From assembly GCF_040807025.1 (NCBI RefSeq), contig NC_090942.1, forward strand, positions 70,920,487 through 70,984,486: a DNA stretch of 64,000 bases, given 5' to 3'. A program made the position numbers and the translations under genes. Shown piece after piece: positions 37,774 to 52,400 of the stretch. The stretch is from Struthio camelus. Taxonomy: Eukaryota > Chordata > Aves > Struthioniformes > Struthionidae. The notes beneath the pieces are model-generated. The model was not told where the DNA came from. It saw nothing but the letters and a program-made list of their open reading frames with translations, and did no database searches. How positions within the stretch are numbered: the stretch's first letter is position 1; every line of letters starts with the position of its first letter.

Positions 37774-40700
37774 ATGGGCCAAGGAAGTGGGCGTCAAGAA
37801 AGAAGCAAAAAACTGGAGCTGGCAACAAGTGAGACCATGAAGGCAGAAGCACATGTACAAAGTGATAAAGAGGAAACTGAAGAGACAAAGACCAGAGACC
37901 AGAGGCTGAGATTGGTCGTCGGCATGGCAGACTTGAAAAATAGTAATAATGTTTTGTCTGTCTTCCGCTCTGATATTTTCTATTTCTACTGCCGCCTTCT
38001 CCTTTTGTTCCATTCTGTTCCTTGGGCTTCATTTTCTCTTATTCTTTATCTCTTCACCAGAAGATTCTCATTTGATCCTGCCAAGTGACCACTTTGTGCC
38101 TAAGGGAAGGGATTACATGAGGATCTTGGTGCTTTTTCCCCTTTTGAAAACTCAAATGGGCCATTGCAGCTGAGAAGGACTACATGCTGGCCATGTCCCT
38201 TCTCAAAGGTAGCCAGCATTGGTTCTGGATTTGCTAAACGATGGACTACATCCTGATTATTCTGTGGCATCACTAGACAGGCCGCCCAAAAGCTGTTGTC
38301 AGTATTGCAGGTGTAGATACTGTTCTATACCAGATATATACCTCCTTGCCACTAACTGTATGTGTTTCCCTGTTCTGAGTTTCCACTTCCCATCATCATC
38401 ACCAGAGGGAGAGACTGCAAAAGAAAAACTCATTTCTGACCATGATTTACTTATAGCCCTTTGGGGTACAGCGTATGCTTTCATTTTATATGCAGTATAA
38501 ACCACTGCGATTTGCTTTTTCATCTTCTCTTAGGCTAGTTCCTTTCTTTGAAACTGATACCAAGAAATACCAGAGATGGGCTGCAGGGAAACCCAAAGCT
38601 GTTGTGGCAGACAGCTGAAATATGATCCCACGCCTAGCTCTTCATTTTGTGATTAAGCCTGACTATGTAAAAGGCTGAATGAGAACCCTCATGCAGGCAA
38701 CCTTTGACTTTTTTTCTTTATTTTGTCTTTAGGTGAGTTGAGAGGGCTGAAAATAGAGGAATTGGGAGACATCTGAGTTTCATAATCCACACTTACCTAG
38801 ATTTTTCCTTTCAGTTGGCCGACAAAAATAAATATAATCTGAGGAACATAAGAACAGATTAAATAAACCTTTTTGCAGACCTGACCAAGATGCTGGACCT
38901 GTGCACTGAACAGCTCGAAATGTGCAAAGAGGAATTTGCAACCTGTTAATATTCTTCACTTTCTTATATCTTTCTCCAAGCATCACTTCCTCTTTTCCTG
39001 TGCCTACAGAAGCTATTGGACTGTACAATATTGGGCAGACCTGCTGTCTGAACTCTCTGCTCCAAGTGTTCCTCATGAATACACACTTCACTGGGATACT
39101 GCGAAGGTACCAACTCTTTGAACTACCTGAGATATTGCAGCTGCTGTTCTGTTGTCTCTACTCCTTTTTTTGTATGGGATGTACATTGGAAGGGTTGGAT
39201 CATCAAGAGGTGCTAGGTGCTTTCAGCTCACTCAGCAGGGTTTTTGCCTCATTCTGCCTGTAGTATAAAGACTAAGGCCTACAAATGTAGCGATTACTGT
39301 TATCTAAATTATTAGTCATCTCTGATTCATATGACATTTGCATGTTAGTATGCTGCAGTCCTAAATGGCTTCTTTATGACTTGTATCTTTTGTTTCCATA
39401 GCAGGATACAGTTGTATTCAGGTGTGCGTGCTCATAGCCTGTTATATCCAGATGATGTGTTCTGTGTAACCATATTCACTATTAATTTTGTAACTTTAGG
39501 CATGTAATGGGGGTCTGGCCCCCACTGCCCTGGCTAACGCTTGATAGAGATAAGTATGTATTCAGCAAATGGTGAGAACATGGTGGTGTTCTTTTTTTTT
39601 TGCTTGACTGTGCTCTACTTGATTGCAAGGAGGATTTGGGCTTCTACCTCCCTGCCAACCACACTAACAACTGATTTGATTTGTTTTCAATTTGCTTAGT
39701 TCAGTGCAGCTCTAATCATTTAAATGGATTTTCCTATTCATTCATTCTGTCTCCAAATCTCTTACATGCTCAGCAGTGTGCTGAGTGAGGAGAAGATGAA
39801 TTACAGGTGTGCAGAGAAGATAAATGTCATAAGGGAGTAAGGGCAGATAATGAAGGCAGTAGGTTACCATTGTTATTTGAAGAAAGATTTAGAAAAACTT
39901 ACTGGGTGCAAGAAATTTAGGGAGGATAAAGGACTTCCCAGTTGCTGTATAGCTGAAATGCAAGTGTTATTATGTACCTGCCCATGAAATTTTGGGAGTG
40001 TGTTGAGAAGAAAGGGATGGATAGGTAGGAGGCAGCACTGAAACCAGCCATAACTAATGTTGTTTTCTGGAGCCCAGCAGGTGCTTCAGGTCCTGCTTGG
40101 TTTGCCCTTCACCCTGGAATTGGACAAATTAAAATTATAGCCTCTTTAAAACTGTCAGCCTACACTGCAGGGTGAGCTGCTGTATGTGTCTGCTTCCCCT
40201 TTTTCCTTCTTTACTTGAACACATGCCTATTCTGGTTCCTCTTGAGTTGTCTATGCCATCTACCTCTGCTCCTTCAGGTATGATGTTTAACTTTTCTCCA
40301 TTGTACCACTTGCTTACCATTCATGGTGCTTCTTCTCTTTATAGGATCACAGTGCCACCAAGTGACTCACAGAAGAGGAGGAGTGTCCCATACCAAATGC
40401 TCTTGTTGCTGGAGCAGATGCAGCATGGCAAGCAGAAAGCTGTTTATCCCCGTGCCCTTGCTTACTGTCTTTTAGAACACAGGATGAAATGTAAGCAGCC
40501 CTCCTTTGTGCCCACCTATGACCAGGGGATGTTATCAAGTACTAACAAGCAATGCAGACGCTGACATCTCATTCAGTGATTCAGGAATGTAAGGAGAGGG
40601 TGCATATTAACATAGTGCTCTTTATAGCCACCGCCCAGTTGTGGGTGAGGTGCTGGGCCTTACTTTCAGAAGGAGGGAAAACAAGCCGCTGCAGGATAAT

Positions 40701-43700
40701 GTTGTTGATGTCCCAGTGATGAGAAACTATCAGACTCCTAGAAGACTGGGCTACTGATACTGGCTGTCCTGGGCAGTGAGAGCATAGCTTATAGCTCAGT
40801 TTGTCTTGTTACATTGTCTTGTTTACATCTTGTAGAACAGCTGGTGATTCTTACTAGAAGAAAGAGATAGTGTCGAAAAGATAGTGAGCTCACCCAAACC
40901 CCCAAGCGTAGAAACTGTTCCTGTTCCTTGTTATCAGTGCTGAAATAAAAATTTGCTGGCTCAACCTCCCACCAGGACAGGGGTCAGAAGGAGAGCGATT
41001 GTTGAATGAATTCTCACAGTGACCAAGGACACCGAGGGTATGTGTATGTGCACAAACACCGACAGCATTTTTCATACAAATGCCTGATCTTTATCATACA
41101 AAAGCTAAAACAGGATGGAGCAGAAAGGGACAGACACCAGCCATCCCCAGACCAATAGTAAGGTCTGGAAATAGTAAGGAAAATAAGCTAACTTGAATAT
41201 TTCTATCATTTTTCCCCCTGAGACTGAATGGCTCTACACTTTTTGCCTTCTCCTTTCCAGTCAAGGAGCAATGCCCAAAGAGGCCTTGTAAAGCTTGACC
41301 TTTTGCCCCCTTCTCCTGCTTTATAGTTAGGGTATGGTTCATAAAGTCATGTATCCTGGCAAGCAGTGCTTTACCTGGATTGCAGATGTGCTGTTATACA
41401 TGAGGAGAGGTAAACATTGTGAACTTCATTTAGTCAGGGCTGTTTGTAATCTCTCCAGGACGTAGCTGAAATCGGTACCCTTGGCATTCGCACAGACTTG
41501 CAGGGAGGTTGAAAGCAATTCCACCTCAGGCTGCTGAGTTACTCCACAAAATTTCTTTTACCTATTATCAAGCTTACAGGTAGTCTAGAAAGATAGAGGT
41601 TTTCCCAAACTATGTGTAGCTTTCCCCAGTTCCTAAATCTTGAGTTAATCATGTGCTGAGAACATTGCTACTTCACTTTCAAGGATGTGGACTTTTTTTC
41701 CTTAAGTTGAAGCTTGGAGCAAATTCTCTGCCAAGCCTTTCTAAGCAAGCCATGCATTGAGCTGTGTCCCACCCTATTAGATTTGTTAATGCACCAGTTT
41801 AGCCAGACTGGAGAGGCAAAGCATAATGTTATTGTGCCATCCTTGGCTTCTTGTGCTGGAACTATGCGTTTTGTCCTGGGAATGAATTAAGTGATTTGTG
41901 CCATTCTGTGCATGTGACACCTGGATAGGTCTCCATAGCATTTCTCTCTCAGCATTCAGAATTGTAAAAGCCTCAGCAAGGGGAAGATAAGTCTGTGGAG
42001 GAGTGAAGGTGAGAGAGAGTACAGATGCTTCCTCATATTGCTTCTAAGAAGGGCTCAAATAAACGCAACCCTCAACTGAATGAGGGGTCTGAGCCTTTTC
42101 CTGCAGCAGATGTCAGGTATATTCCTGGCTCTGTGCCCTGTGACAGGGACATTTGTTTTACTGGGTTGTATGGAGGACTCAAGCCCTACCCCTCCCCTTC
42201 CCCCCCCCCCCCTGCTGCCTCCTCAGATCACATGAGGGAGACACCCCACCCCACTTCAGCTTATCTCCAATGCTTCTAAACTTTGCCCCTGGCAAGGAGT
42301 ACTTGGCTTCCTGGCTCTGTGGCAAGGGACCAGAAGACTGGGTCTAATGAGGGAGAATAAATCCCCCTGTGCTGTCTATGGGAAATCTGTGCTTGGTGCT
42401 GTTCCTAATACTGAGTTATGCTTTTTGTTTATTAGTGTTTGTGCAGTATGATGCTGCTCAGCTCTTTCTGACTCTCTGGAACTTGGTAAAGAAGCAGATG
42501 AGAAACCCAGAGCTGGTGAGGATGCTGACTGAAATGAACCTTTGAAATGAACTCTTTGGCCCTGGTCATGTATGGTTTCCTTTGCTTCTCCAAGGAGAAG
42601 AGTCCCATTCACTGACAGTTGTCTTAAATGAAATTCTTAAATTTATCCCCCTTTTGGATCTTTCCTCTCTTCTTTCAGATGTGGGTAGCCTTGCTTTCAT
42701 AAGCCTCAGCAGTTTGAATTACCTCTGTTTATCCTACTTCAAGGGCATGTCAGCTTCTCCTTTCTTTTGGGAGAGTTTGTTAATACAAAAGTTGTTCATC
42801 TTTTTGCAAAATGAAATTTGGTTAGCTTGCATTTCTTTTTCCCAAATTTCTTTAGGTGTTAATTGGTGTGTCTTGACATAGCTCCTCCATTCATTCGTTG
42901 AAGTCAGTCACGGGCATTTAATTATTATTAGTCACTTTTCGTACATTAAATATATGACAGCTCCTCCCAGGAGAACTGTGTAACGTAAGAGAAAGTGACT
43001 CTTCCTCATCCCAGTGTCATAGTCCTTTTCATACAGAAGACAGACCCTGGTTGCAATTCCATTCAAAACAAGAAAACCTTGTATTAAAACAGACATCTAA
43101 CTGTCTGTTCTTGTTGTAGTCTGCCTCTTTCCCTTCTGCTAGGGGATGGGGGGGAAGGAGTTTTTCTCCTTTAAATGGTGGGAGGTATCCTGTCCATGTA
43201 AGTCAATGTCAGGTCGGGGTTCAAGCCCTGAGGTGACACTGTATGAAATGAGGTGTCCACAGGAGTTTTCCCATGCGCAGAGGGAAATGCCTCCGCTGTG
43301 TTCTTCACAGACCTTGTTTTGGCTTTTTCAACCCCTCCAGACTGAAAAGCTGAGTGATCTGTACACTATCTGGGTACAGGAGTACATGGTATGTCAGGAA
43401 TGCTCTTTTGAAACAAAGAGAAACAGCAACATGATAACCCTTCCACTCTCAATGTTGGATTCCAGTTCGCACCTGCTGAAGACGTTGGTAAGTTCAGTGG
43501 CAGTAATGTTCCCTTAAAAAGAAGATGGCCCTCTATTCACCATGGGAGTCTTCTCCTTGTTCCAGTGGTATCTCCTGGGACTCATCCTGAATCTCTTCAG
43601 GGTGTCTGGGGGCTTGGAGAGGATCCTTTCTCACTCATATTTCTGTTTGTTTTGGGGGGCTTCCAAATTTCTCTGAAATTTTCTTAAGAATTTTCTGTTT

Positions 43701-46700
43701 GATTTGAGAAATGGAAGATACAGTTCTTGAAGCTACTTTCTGAAAAGGGTGTTGACTAATACTGTCTGTAACACTCGCACTACACAGTGATATGCTCCTG
43801 TGAGAGCTCAGATACCACAGTGAAGTATTTTAACTGTCTTGTAAGGCTTAGCTAACCACACTACGTTTGTACAGTTCAGTGGTCTTTCACTGTTAGATCG
43901 GTAGTGCTGTTCATTGATATCCAGATAGGTGGCTATGTAGATACTGCAACAAATAGTGGATTTTTCAGGTGACACTGGACAATTGGACCTCATTTATTCT
44001 CTGGCCACTCCCTACTGTTCCAGCAGTGTAAATTTCTGAGGCCATGAAGTGGATATAAAATACACTTACGCATCAGCATCTTTTTCCTGCAACAGCAGTC
44101 CTCTGTGTCTTTTCAACTAATGTATTCGCTCCAGCAGGTAGGGAAGAGAGGACACCCAGAGAGTTATTTGTTTAAAGCAGGTTTGCAGTAGTGTAGCACT
44201 ACCAAATTTAAAGAAAAGCAAAGTAGGTCATGGTGGGCCTGATCCTGTGCTAGGCTACATGATGGGGATATGTTCCTGCACTAAACTGCATGATGGGGTA
44301 AGAACTGAGTCTAGGATCCTCTGTCTCTCCGTCTGTCTCTCTTGTCTGTCTCTCCCTCACCCATTGCAATGGTAGGAATAGGTGAATTCCAAGGGCTATG
44401 GTTGGGAAAGAGAGTTAGAGAATATCATCTGTCCTGTATGAAAGGCATGCTACTGTTACGTGTGCTCTTTCTAAAACTGGGATTAGAATGATGCTCTAAA
44501 AACACTCTTTAACATGTTAAGATAATAGGACAGATGTCTGTTTTGGGACTGTCCTGGCCTGTACAGGGCATCTGGTCGCACTGCAGTAGAAGTCATTTAG
44601 CGGAAACAGTGCTGGTGTTCACATGTGCATATATGTGGGAATGCAGGTGTGTCTGTATAGTCAGTTGTAAATAGGAGGGCCACTCAGTAAGGAGATTTTT
44701 AGTCATGTTTTTGCTGACTTCAGATGGAGGGAGTTAAGGAACTATGGTGAATGTAAGATGATTTTTCAAAAGTAACTAGTGATGTTGAATCTCTTAGTTT
44801 TGCGTATCCAACCTAGAGGCTCTCTATTTTCAGAGTTTCAGTGCTAAGTGAGAGCTGCCAAGCCTAATGGTCTTAAGCAGGGCCTTCAGAAATTAGGGCA
44901 TCTGATGTTACTGACCGTCTTTTTACTGCAGCCTGCCTTCCTGAAGTTTCTCTTTGTACTCATAAGAATAAGGAATAGGTTGCTTCTGTCACTTTCCTAT
45001 GTGCTGGAAAACGGAAGAAACTACGTTGTTGGAACTTGAGTTAAAGAGAAATGGAAAGCTGAAGTACTGTCTGGTCTGACATGACCAAGCCCTTCCTCCA
45101 TTTTGTTTGGATAAAATATTGACTTGGTTAATGCTACAGTGGCTAACAGGTTTTGCAGCTCCACTTGCTCCTTAGTGTATGGATCACTGAACACTTCATG
45201 TTTTGTGCCTGGTTGTGTATCCAGGAAAGAGCCTAATTCATAATATGACAATCAGAAGAAAGTAAGGCAGGCACCGTCTGCTTTTTCACATTAAAAGCAA
45301 GTATGGAAACTTGAGCTGACTCACAGTACATTTTTATCATGAATTAAAGAATGAAACAGAGAAAACTAATTTGTATTCTTTTGTCTTTTGAATAAAATAT
45401 GCCTTCTGTAGCTTTGCTCTTAGCATATATCCCGTGAAACACAGTATATACAGAAACACAGCTTGAAGAAATTCAGCTGAAAGATCTTTCCTGTCTTGTT
45501 AGGAGGACTGTCTGCAATACTTTTTCTATCCAGAAGAGCTGACTGGTCACAACATGTGTTTCTGTGAACACTGTGGAAAGAAAACGCCTTTTCTGCAGGT
45601 AAGCAGAGAGGTATTTTCCTGTATGTCCCTTATACTCAGAAGTCCCTTTAGGACTAGGAAGGCCCAATCCTATCAGTTTAGGAGGAGACCAAAAGGTCAG
45701 AGATTTGTCAGCACAGCATGTCAGCTAGATGTGAACTACATGCACCTTTCCTGTCAGGAAGATCCCTGCTATAGATGTAGCTCTGTTGACAAAAGAGTGC
45801 TTTCATTGGTTTTAAGGTATATCATCTAGGGATGTAGCATTTCTGTACCAGCAGAAAAGCTTCTGTTGGTTTATGTTGCACTCTGTTGTGAGGCTCTACA
45901 GCGCTGTGTAGCTCCAAGGATAGACAAGCGTATGTTACTGGTGCTGTGCATACCCTTGAAAGCAGGATACTGCAGCATGATTTCCTGTCTTCTCTGTTCT
46001 CCACTGGGCTCCCGCTTTTTACAGTACTGGCTTCTGCCAGCAGCTGTTTCATAAAGAGGCAAGCGCATTGGAGAGGAGAGTGTGCAGAGGAGACAGCCTC
46101 AGCTCAAGGCCTGTAGGGGACTTTCCACAGAATTTTCAGGACTGGGCTGCCTTCTAGGCCACAGGGCATCCATACATCATGATGGCAGCAATGGCAGCAG
46201 CAGTGGTACTAGCAAAAGCAGCAGTGGGAGGAGTGAGTGGTTGGTTTGGTAGCCTCCACAGGGCTCTGTCGGTCAGCTCTTACAGGGAGGTGGGCCGCCT
46301 TCTCCTCACCAGGCACTGAGCTTGCCTGTCCACCACTCTGTCCAAGACTTCATCCAGTTTTATCACTGGTATGGTGCTCTGGTGTAAGGAGACAAGCACA
46401 TTAGGTATCCTGCAACTGAAGAGGACAGCAAACCCAGAGGATGGCAAAGCTAATTGGACAAAGTTGTCTTCACAGGCAATCTATAGAAGAGGGAAATTCC
46501 TTGTGAACACAACCAGTTTGTGTCTGGCAGGAACAGCCTGCTGGTAGTGGCAGCCTCCTAGCATGCTGCACCATCTGCATTGTATGCTGCGGCTGCTTTG
46601 GTTGCCTAAACAGTCCTTAGCACTGTTGCCTTGCAGGCCATGGTCAGTAATCAGAGAGAGCAGGTGTGGGAGTACTACCAGCCCAGGGTTAGGAAAGCAG

Positions 46701-49438
46701 ATGAGAAATGAAACAGCACCTGAGGCTGGGTGCTGGTCATGCTCAAGCTTAGAAACTTACTTATCACAGTTCCATTGTGTGCGTGTGCATGTCTCCTGTG
46801 TGCAGAGGGGCTACAGAGGTTTGGTACCTGCTGTTCAGTGAAAAAGGAATTCATTCGCTGTAGCACTGACTGCTCTCCATGCTATATTCACTGGGTTGCA
46901 ATAGCTGCTTCTACCCCCACCTCCCCCAGCTTTGTTCCTTAATTTTCAATTGCATTAATTATTGCTTTGCAGAGCATGAAGTTAGCCCATCTGCCACAGA
47001 CCTTGATCTTACACCTAAAGCGCTTCTGCTTCAGAAAATCGGCCTCCATCCACAAGCTTTGTCACTATCTGCCCTTCCCACAAGACCTCGATTTCAATGC
47101 GGTTTTGACAACAGAGCAGTGTCAAGCAGATGCCAGTGAAAAGGTGAGATAACGCCTTATCTTAAAAAAAGACATATTTTCTTCTCCCCCTTACTGAAGT
47201 CTCATTTAAAAACTCAGAGCTTAGACTGGTGCTTGCCTCAGTTCAAAGCGCTTGTCTTAAAAATGTATGTCTCAGGCTTTATCTCTCTACCTGCTGCTGT
47301 CTCACATCCCATGGTTTTAACCAGTTCGGGCATTATCCCAGTTGGGCTTAGATTAAATCACCAAAGCCACTATAAACCGATCTTTCTACCATAAGGACAA
47401 AAAAAGGCTTTACTCCACAAACAAACAAACAAAAAACCCCAAAACAAAAAAAAACAAACAAAACCCCCAAACAAACCACAAAACAAACAAACAATCCCCC
47501 CCCCCCAAAAAAAAAAAAACCCAGAAAACCAATCCCTTTTTTTCTGAGAGCAGTTAGCATAACTTGGCTCTTGCATTTCTAAATATACTGCAGAAGACAT
47601 TAAAACACGTTTGAATGATGTATTCAGTTGTAACCAACGTTTTAAAGGCAACTTCTGCCCTGTAATTCGGCTTTCAGGGCAAGACAGCCTCAGTGAGCAG
47701 CAGGCCAACTGTTTTGCAGAGGCTGGAAGCCCAAGATAGGGGAATTCCATCCCTGGCAGTTCTCCACACCACGCATTCTGCCACATGGTCGTGGTTAGCA
47801 GGGAGACATAGCTCTGCCAAGCAGCTGAGTGATCTGACACATTGTTCCCCTTACAGAGAAATAGCAAGGGAGAGTGTGTCAACAACAAAGCCTTGCTGGG
47901 GTGGCGTTGGCTGCAATGTAATAATCTCTTTGCTGCCACATGGTCCTACTGCTTTTTTTCCCCACATTCCCATGATCTCCAAGGAGGTTTCCAACCCATA
48001 GCTAGCAGGAAGAACTCTGAGGATAAGATGAAAAAGGCAGGATCATGAAGGCCAATCTAATCTTTCTTCTTATTCCTTATGAAATGCACGTTCCTGGTGT
48101 CCTGGCTGCTGCTGCTCACCAGCCAGTAGCGAATCAGGATTGCTGAACTGAAAGTTTCTCTTTGTGGCTCTTTCTAGGCTGCCTGGCAGTATGAGCTCTT
48201 TGCTGTTGTTGCTCATTCAGGATCAACTGATTGTGGACACTACTGTGCCTATATTCGGAGTCTCACAGAACACAAATGGTATTGCTTTGATGATTCCGAG
48301 GTCTGCCAGGTGAGGAGCAACATCCATATTTCTTTTGTAGCTTCTGGGACTCTCCTCGAGATTTCATTCTCTCTGGCTGACTGCTGATTAAAGAGAACCA
48401 GGAAAGAAAACAAAAGCTGCAGAGCTTTGTGCATTTCATTCCTCTGCTACAGTAGGCACTGAGCTGAGTGCTAAACAGCTCCAGCTTCTGTACCAAGCAA
48501 GACATTAGGTCCTAGGTTTATTTTACAGAAGCAGCCATTCACTCTATACCCTGCCTAATATACTCTAGCTCTGCTTAATACATGTGCTCAGAAGAGGGTA
48601 GCTAGAGGCAAAGGAGCTGATTTTCCTGGAAGGATAAGAGAAAAACTTTTTTATCGAAAGATTTGTAGTTCCTGAAAGTACCACTCTTATGGGGGTTGCT
48701 CTGCTAGTGTCACAATACGTGTATCTCCTTGGAGTTTTTACCAGCTGCCTCTTGTGTGTTTGTTCTTCTCCAGGTATTGTGGGATGATGTGAGATGCACG
48801 TATGGACATTCAGACCTCCACTGGTAAGCAAACACCTCTCTGTTTTACCTAATGCTGCTCTGGGGACTGGCAAGAAGGTAGTGAAGACAGGGCAAACAAG
48901 CAATTTGAACTGCAAATTTTGCCTGGAATGAGCTGGGGGGGGGGAGGGGGCAGAAGAATATAAGAGACTTTTTTTTTTTTTTTTTTTAAATTGTGGCTAC
49001 TCTGACTGTACAGGACTATAGGGACAGCCTGCAGGATTACTGTGTAGTCACAAATGCAGTGCAGGAGTGGTCTCACAGTTATGATTGCCACCAGTGCCAC
49101 CCAGACCCTAAACCTTGACTAAAGTTAGTGCTTTAGCCAAGGTTCCTCCATGCTTTGTGTCCTGATGCATCATTGAAACCAGCCATGGAGAGAGATAATC
49201 CCTCTTATCAGCTATAGCACTACCAGGAGGTCAGCATTATGTGCTGCTTTAGGAACACTGGGAAGGGCCAGTTCAGTTGTCCTGAACTAAAAACGCTGAG
49301 CAGAACTAAACCTAGGAGGTTAATTACAATTGAGATCACCTGGATCCTCAAACACACTTTTTGATTTTTACCTTTTCTTTCTTCCACAGGGGACAAACGG
49401 CCTATCTCTTGGTTTACATGAGAAAAAATCACCAGTAG
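37774..49438 (+). CDS. USP18: Ubiquitin-specific peptidase 18 (ISG15-specific protease), 10 coding exons, 378 aa predicted
   Basis: USP18 removes ISG15 from proteins and, independently of catalysis, blocks type-I interferon receptor signalling at IFNAR2. Coding exons: 37774-37942, 39010-39106, 40345-40490, 42436-42515, 43341-43487, 45503-45598, 46973-47143, 48178-48309, 48774-48823, 49390-49438; all GT-AG and in phase. The Cys box GLYNIGQTCCLNSLLQVF puts the nucleophile at Cys68. The His box CGHYCAYIR gives His323, and WYCFDD gives Asp340. Two Cys pairs (VCQEC and CFCEHC) form the finger region. The ISG15-facing helix reads FVQYDAAQLFLTLW, very like human. The C-terminus HWGQTAYLLVYMRKNHQ parallels human HWQETAYLLVYMKMEC. 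Length is 378 aa against 372 in human. The first coding exon is the least certain: I chose ATG 37774 and the donor after 37942 because the 56 residues match the human N-terminus in length and charge; donors after 37831 and 37861 also keep phase. The 3' UTR probably runs to an ATTAAA at 50276. Confidence 0.92.
47399..47522. repeat. A/C-rich low-complexity tract (CAAA-type)
   Basis: An imperfect (CAAA)n/(CCAAA)n tract with C and A homopolymers lies in a USP18 intron between the exons ending 47143 and starting 48178. The minus-strand open frames over it (Phe/Gly-rich) are an artefact of composition. Confidence 0.9.
48969..48987. repeat. Poly-T run (19 T)
   Basis: An uninterrupted T run lies in the last USP18 intron, preceded by a G-rich stretch (48936-48949). 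Confidence 0.9.
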
Positions 49439-52400
49439 CCTTATCCAGGACTATCAGAGTGTCTTAGGAAGCTGTGCCTACTGCCCTGACTTGTCTGTGA
49501 ACCTTAACACCTCCATGCCACTGTTGATGTGCACAGATGTTCCACGAGAGAGACCTGCACTCAATCAGCAACCTCTACCTTCACTTTTATTTATGAAAAG
49601 TGCAGGAGAGACTCAGCTAGAGAAGGGATGTAAGCATTGCTTAATCTAGGAATGTTTTCTTTCATGGCATATGATTATTTATTTACTGTATCCTGGATAT
49701 TTGTGTGATTCTGTATGTGACTTTCCTTTTAAAACATAGTGAAGTCAGTCGTTGTCCCTGCAGACTTACTAGTTTCTTTCACTGCTGATGCCTACGTTCC
49801 AGTACAGGGGAAGTTCTTGGCTGGGAAGCCTGTGTTCCCAAGGCAAGAGCATGCAGCTGAAGGAAAAATGCAGAAAGACCTGGGAAGGATGGTTGGTAAC
49901 GTGACAATCAGAAGAACAACATTCTAAAATCTCATCACAAGATTTATTTGTGAGGGAAGTTTAAAAGTTTGGTTATGATGCTTTTAAAGCATTCATTATG
50001 CAAGTGTTGACGTACTGCCTTCTGTGAGAGAGTCAGTGATTCCAATAACGTGATATCTAAAAATACCTTCTAGCCTTGTAATGTTCTTTGATGCTGTCTT
50101 TACAAGGGTGCTATTTCTGTGGGACCAAATACATTTAAAAAATACCAAATTAATAATAATAGTGTCTATGTGTAATCTCATTTACTTTTACGATGACTAT
50201 GAACTTCCCAAATCATGTCTGCTTTCTGTTGTTAGGTGGAAAGTCGTTGGAGAGTGCTTAAAGCATGCCTGTGAAATTAAATTATTATGAACTAGGAGGT
50301 ATTTATTTCACTGTATTATCAAGGACCGTTATTCTCTCTGACTTGTATGCCCTTGTATTTTTACTGTTTGTTCTGCTGAAAAAAATCCCAATTTATGGCT
50401 TGTGACCAGGATGAGGAGTTTTAAGCCTATTCGCTTTGAGGAATGCTTTACACACTTTTAAAGCACTTTGCAGTCAGTGAGTAAGAAAAGCAAGTTCCCA
50501 TGCGCTTTTATCCAGCGTTCTGTATATGTGAACTAGCTGAAGGACTGTGCACTGACAGAAATTGAGAAGTTAATAGGTTAAGAGACTGACAAAACACTTC
50601 TGATTTGCTATACTCTGAATTTTAAAAATAAGCTTTCATCTTTAGAAGAAAAAGCCTTGAATGTGTTATAACCTTTTAAGCATATCACCCTGTAAGGAAG
50701 CATTTGTTGACATACGTTAAGAATCTTTTCAGTCAATGCTTGTGTGGGGAAAAAAAACAAGCTTTTATTCTTTGAATAAAATAGTATGGGACAAATTACC
50801 TTGAAAATAAGCCTTTTGGATTGTTTTGTTTTAGTTTTCCCAAACAGCAAAACTGCCCAGTTAGGGCCTGTCAGAGCCTAGTGATGAGGAGCTCGTCTGA
50901 CCTCTAGTGACAGCAGAGTTCAATTACTGAATGTTTCTGTGAGCCTAGTGTTTTCTGGTGCACTACAAGTTGTGCATGGGTTAAGTCCCAGACATGATCT
51001 AGCCAAAAGCATGCCCAAAACTTACAGCCAGAATTTTGGAAGACCCAGTGATGCATTTCTATACAGGGCTCCTCAGTGACATGTTCAGTATTAGGTGTTG
51101 GAGCATCTGAGGGAGAATAGAGATGCTGTAAGAGTAATGGGAAAACACATGCTATGAAATGTGTCTACGGCTGGCTTTCTAACTGTTTGTTATTCTTCTC
51201 TGAATTGAATTTCAAAAAAATCTTTGAGTATTTTATATATTATCTTTAAATGTGTAAGTTGGTTAACGTTAAATCATAACACTCCCAGACTTTTAGGCAA
51301 GAATTCTGTCATGAAGCAGTAATGCTCTTTTTGACAGTAGCTTGGTACAGTACAGTTTTAATCTGAGAAGTGTAGACAGGAATTAAACTTTGCAAAGGTA
51401 CTAATTGCAGTAGCTTGGTTGCTTAGAAGCAGTGGTCACTTTTAAGTTAATGTGTGAGTAATTGGTCTAGGGGCTTCTGCAGAGCACAGAGAGGAGTTGC
51501 TGGGTGGCGCAGTTCAGGATAATGATGCCAGGTTCTTGGTTTGAGACTATGCCCACTTTGATAATGCCAGCTTAAAGAGCTCTCCCCTCCCTCTCTGTCC
51601 ATCTCTGCATTGCAATGTGCCACCACTTCCCGTATCTGTGCCCACACAAATGTTTTTGGATCTTTGCTATTATCACAATGATGGGACCAATTAAAGCCTC
51701 CTTGCCAAAGTAGGTTTTCTGTTTTGCTTTTTAACAGCTAATCCATCAATTCACAGACTGAGATAGCTGTAACTTATTTCAGTATAAACCCTCTGTGGAC
51801 ATTCCTAGCCCAACATAAAAATACTTTGTGTTACTCAGTTCTTTTGGTTTCTATGCCGCTTTCATGTTCTTAACCTTAAGGAATAAAGCTCATTTTCTAT
51901 TATGGAAAACTCATTTAGATTTTGATACAGAACGATCATCTTTATAATGTTTACATCAATCTCTAGGTTCATAAAGTAGATGTGTTGCTCATCTGAAGTT
52001 GACGAGCTGGATGAAACTTGTTTGCAAATGGCAATTCATTCTTTATATATAAAAATATGCTTTTAAGGAATATTAAAATTTGTTTTTATGTGCAGAACAT
52101 CATCAGCTCCAGCCTTATTAAATATAATACAACTACAAATTAATCTGCATAAGATCTTTAAAGACAATGTGATGTTATGAATATCCATTACGAATAGAAA
52201 TTGGCTTGCTCAGTCTTTGTGCAGGAGAAGGGAGGGACATGGATGGTTATTCAGATTTAAGGTCAAATTTGCAAGGTGAGTGATCAGAAAAATTAATCTT
52301 TTTAATTACAAAGTGAACAGATCTGGTCATTAAAATTCCTGAGAAATAAACAAGGAACTCCACACTGGAACTATTGTGGAGTAATTCTATTTAAAGTAAA

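Noticed and set aside
47370-47939. A 189-codon minus-strand frame rich in Phe, Gly and Cys
   Set aside because: It passes through the A/C low-complexity tract of a USP18 intron; the residues come from the repeat.
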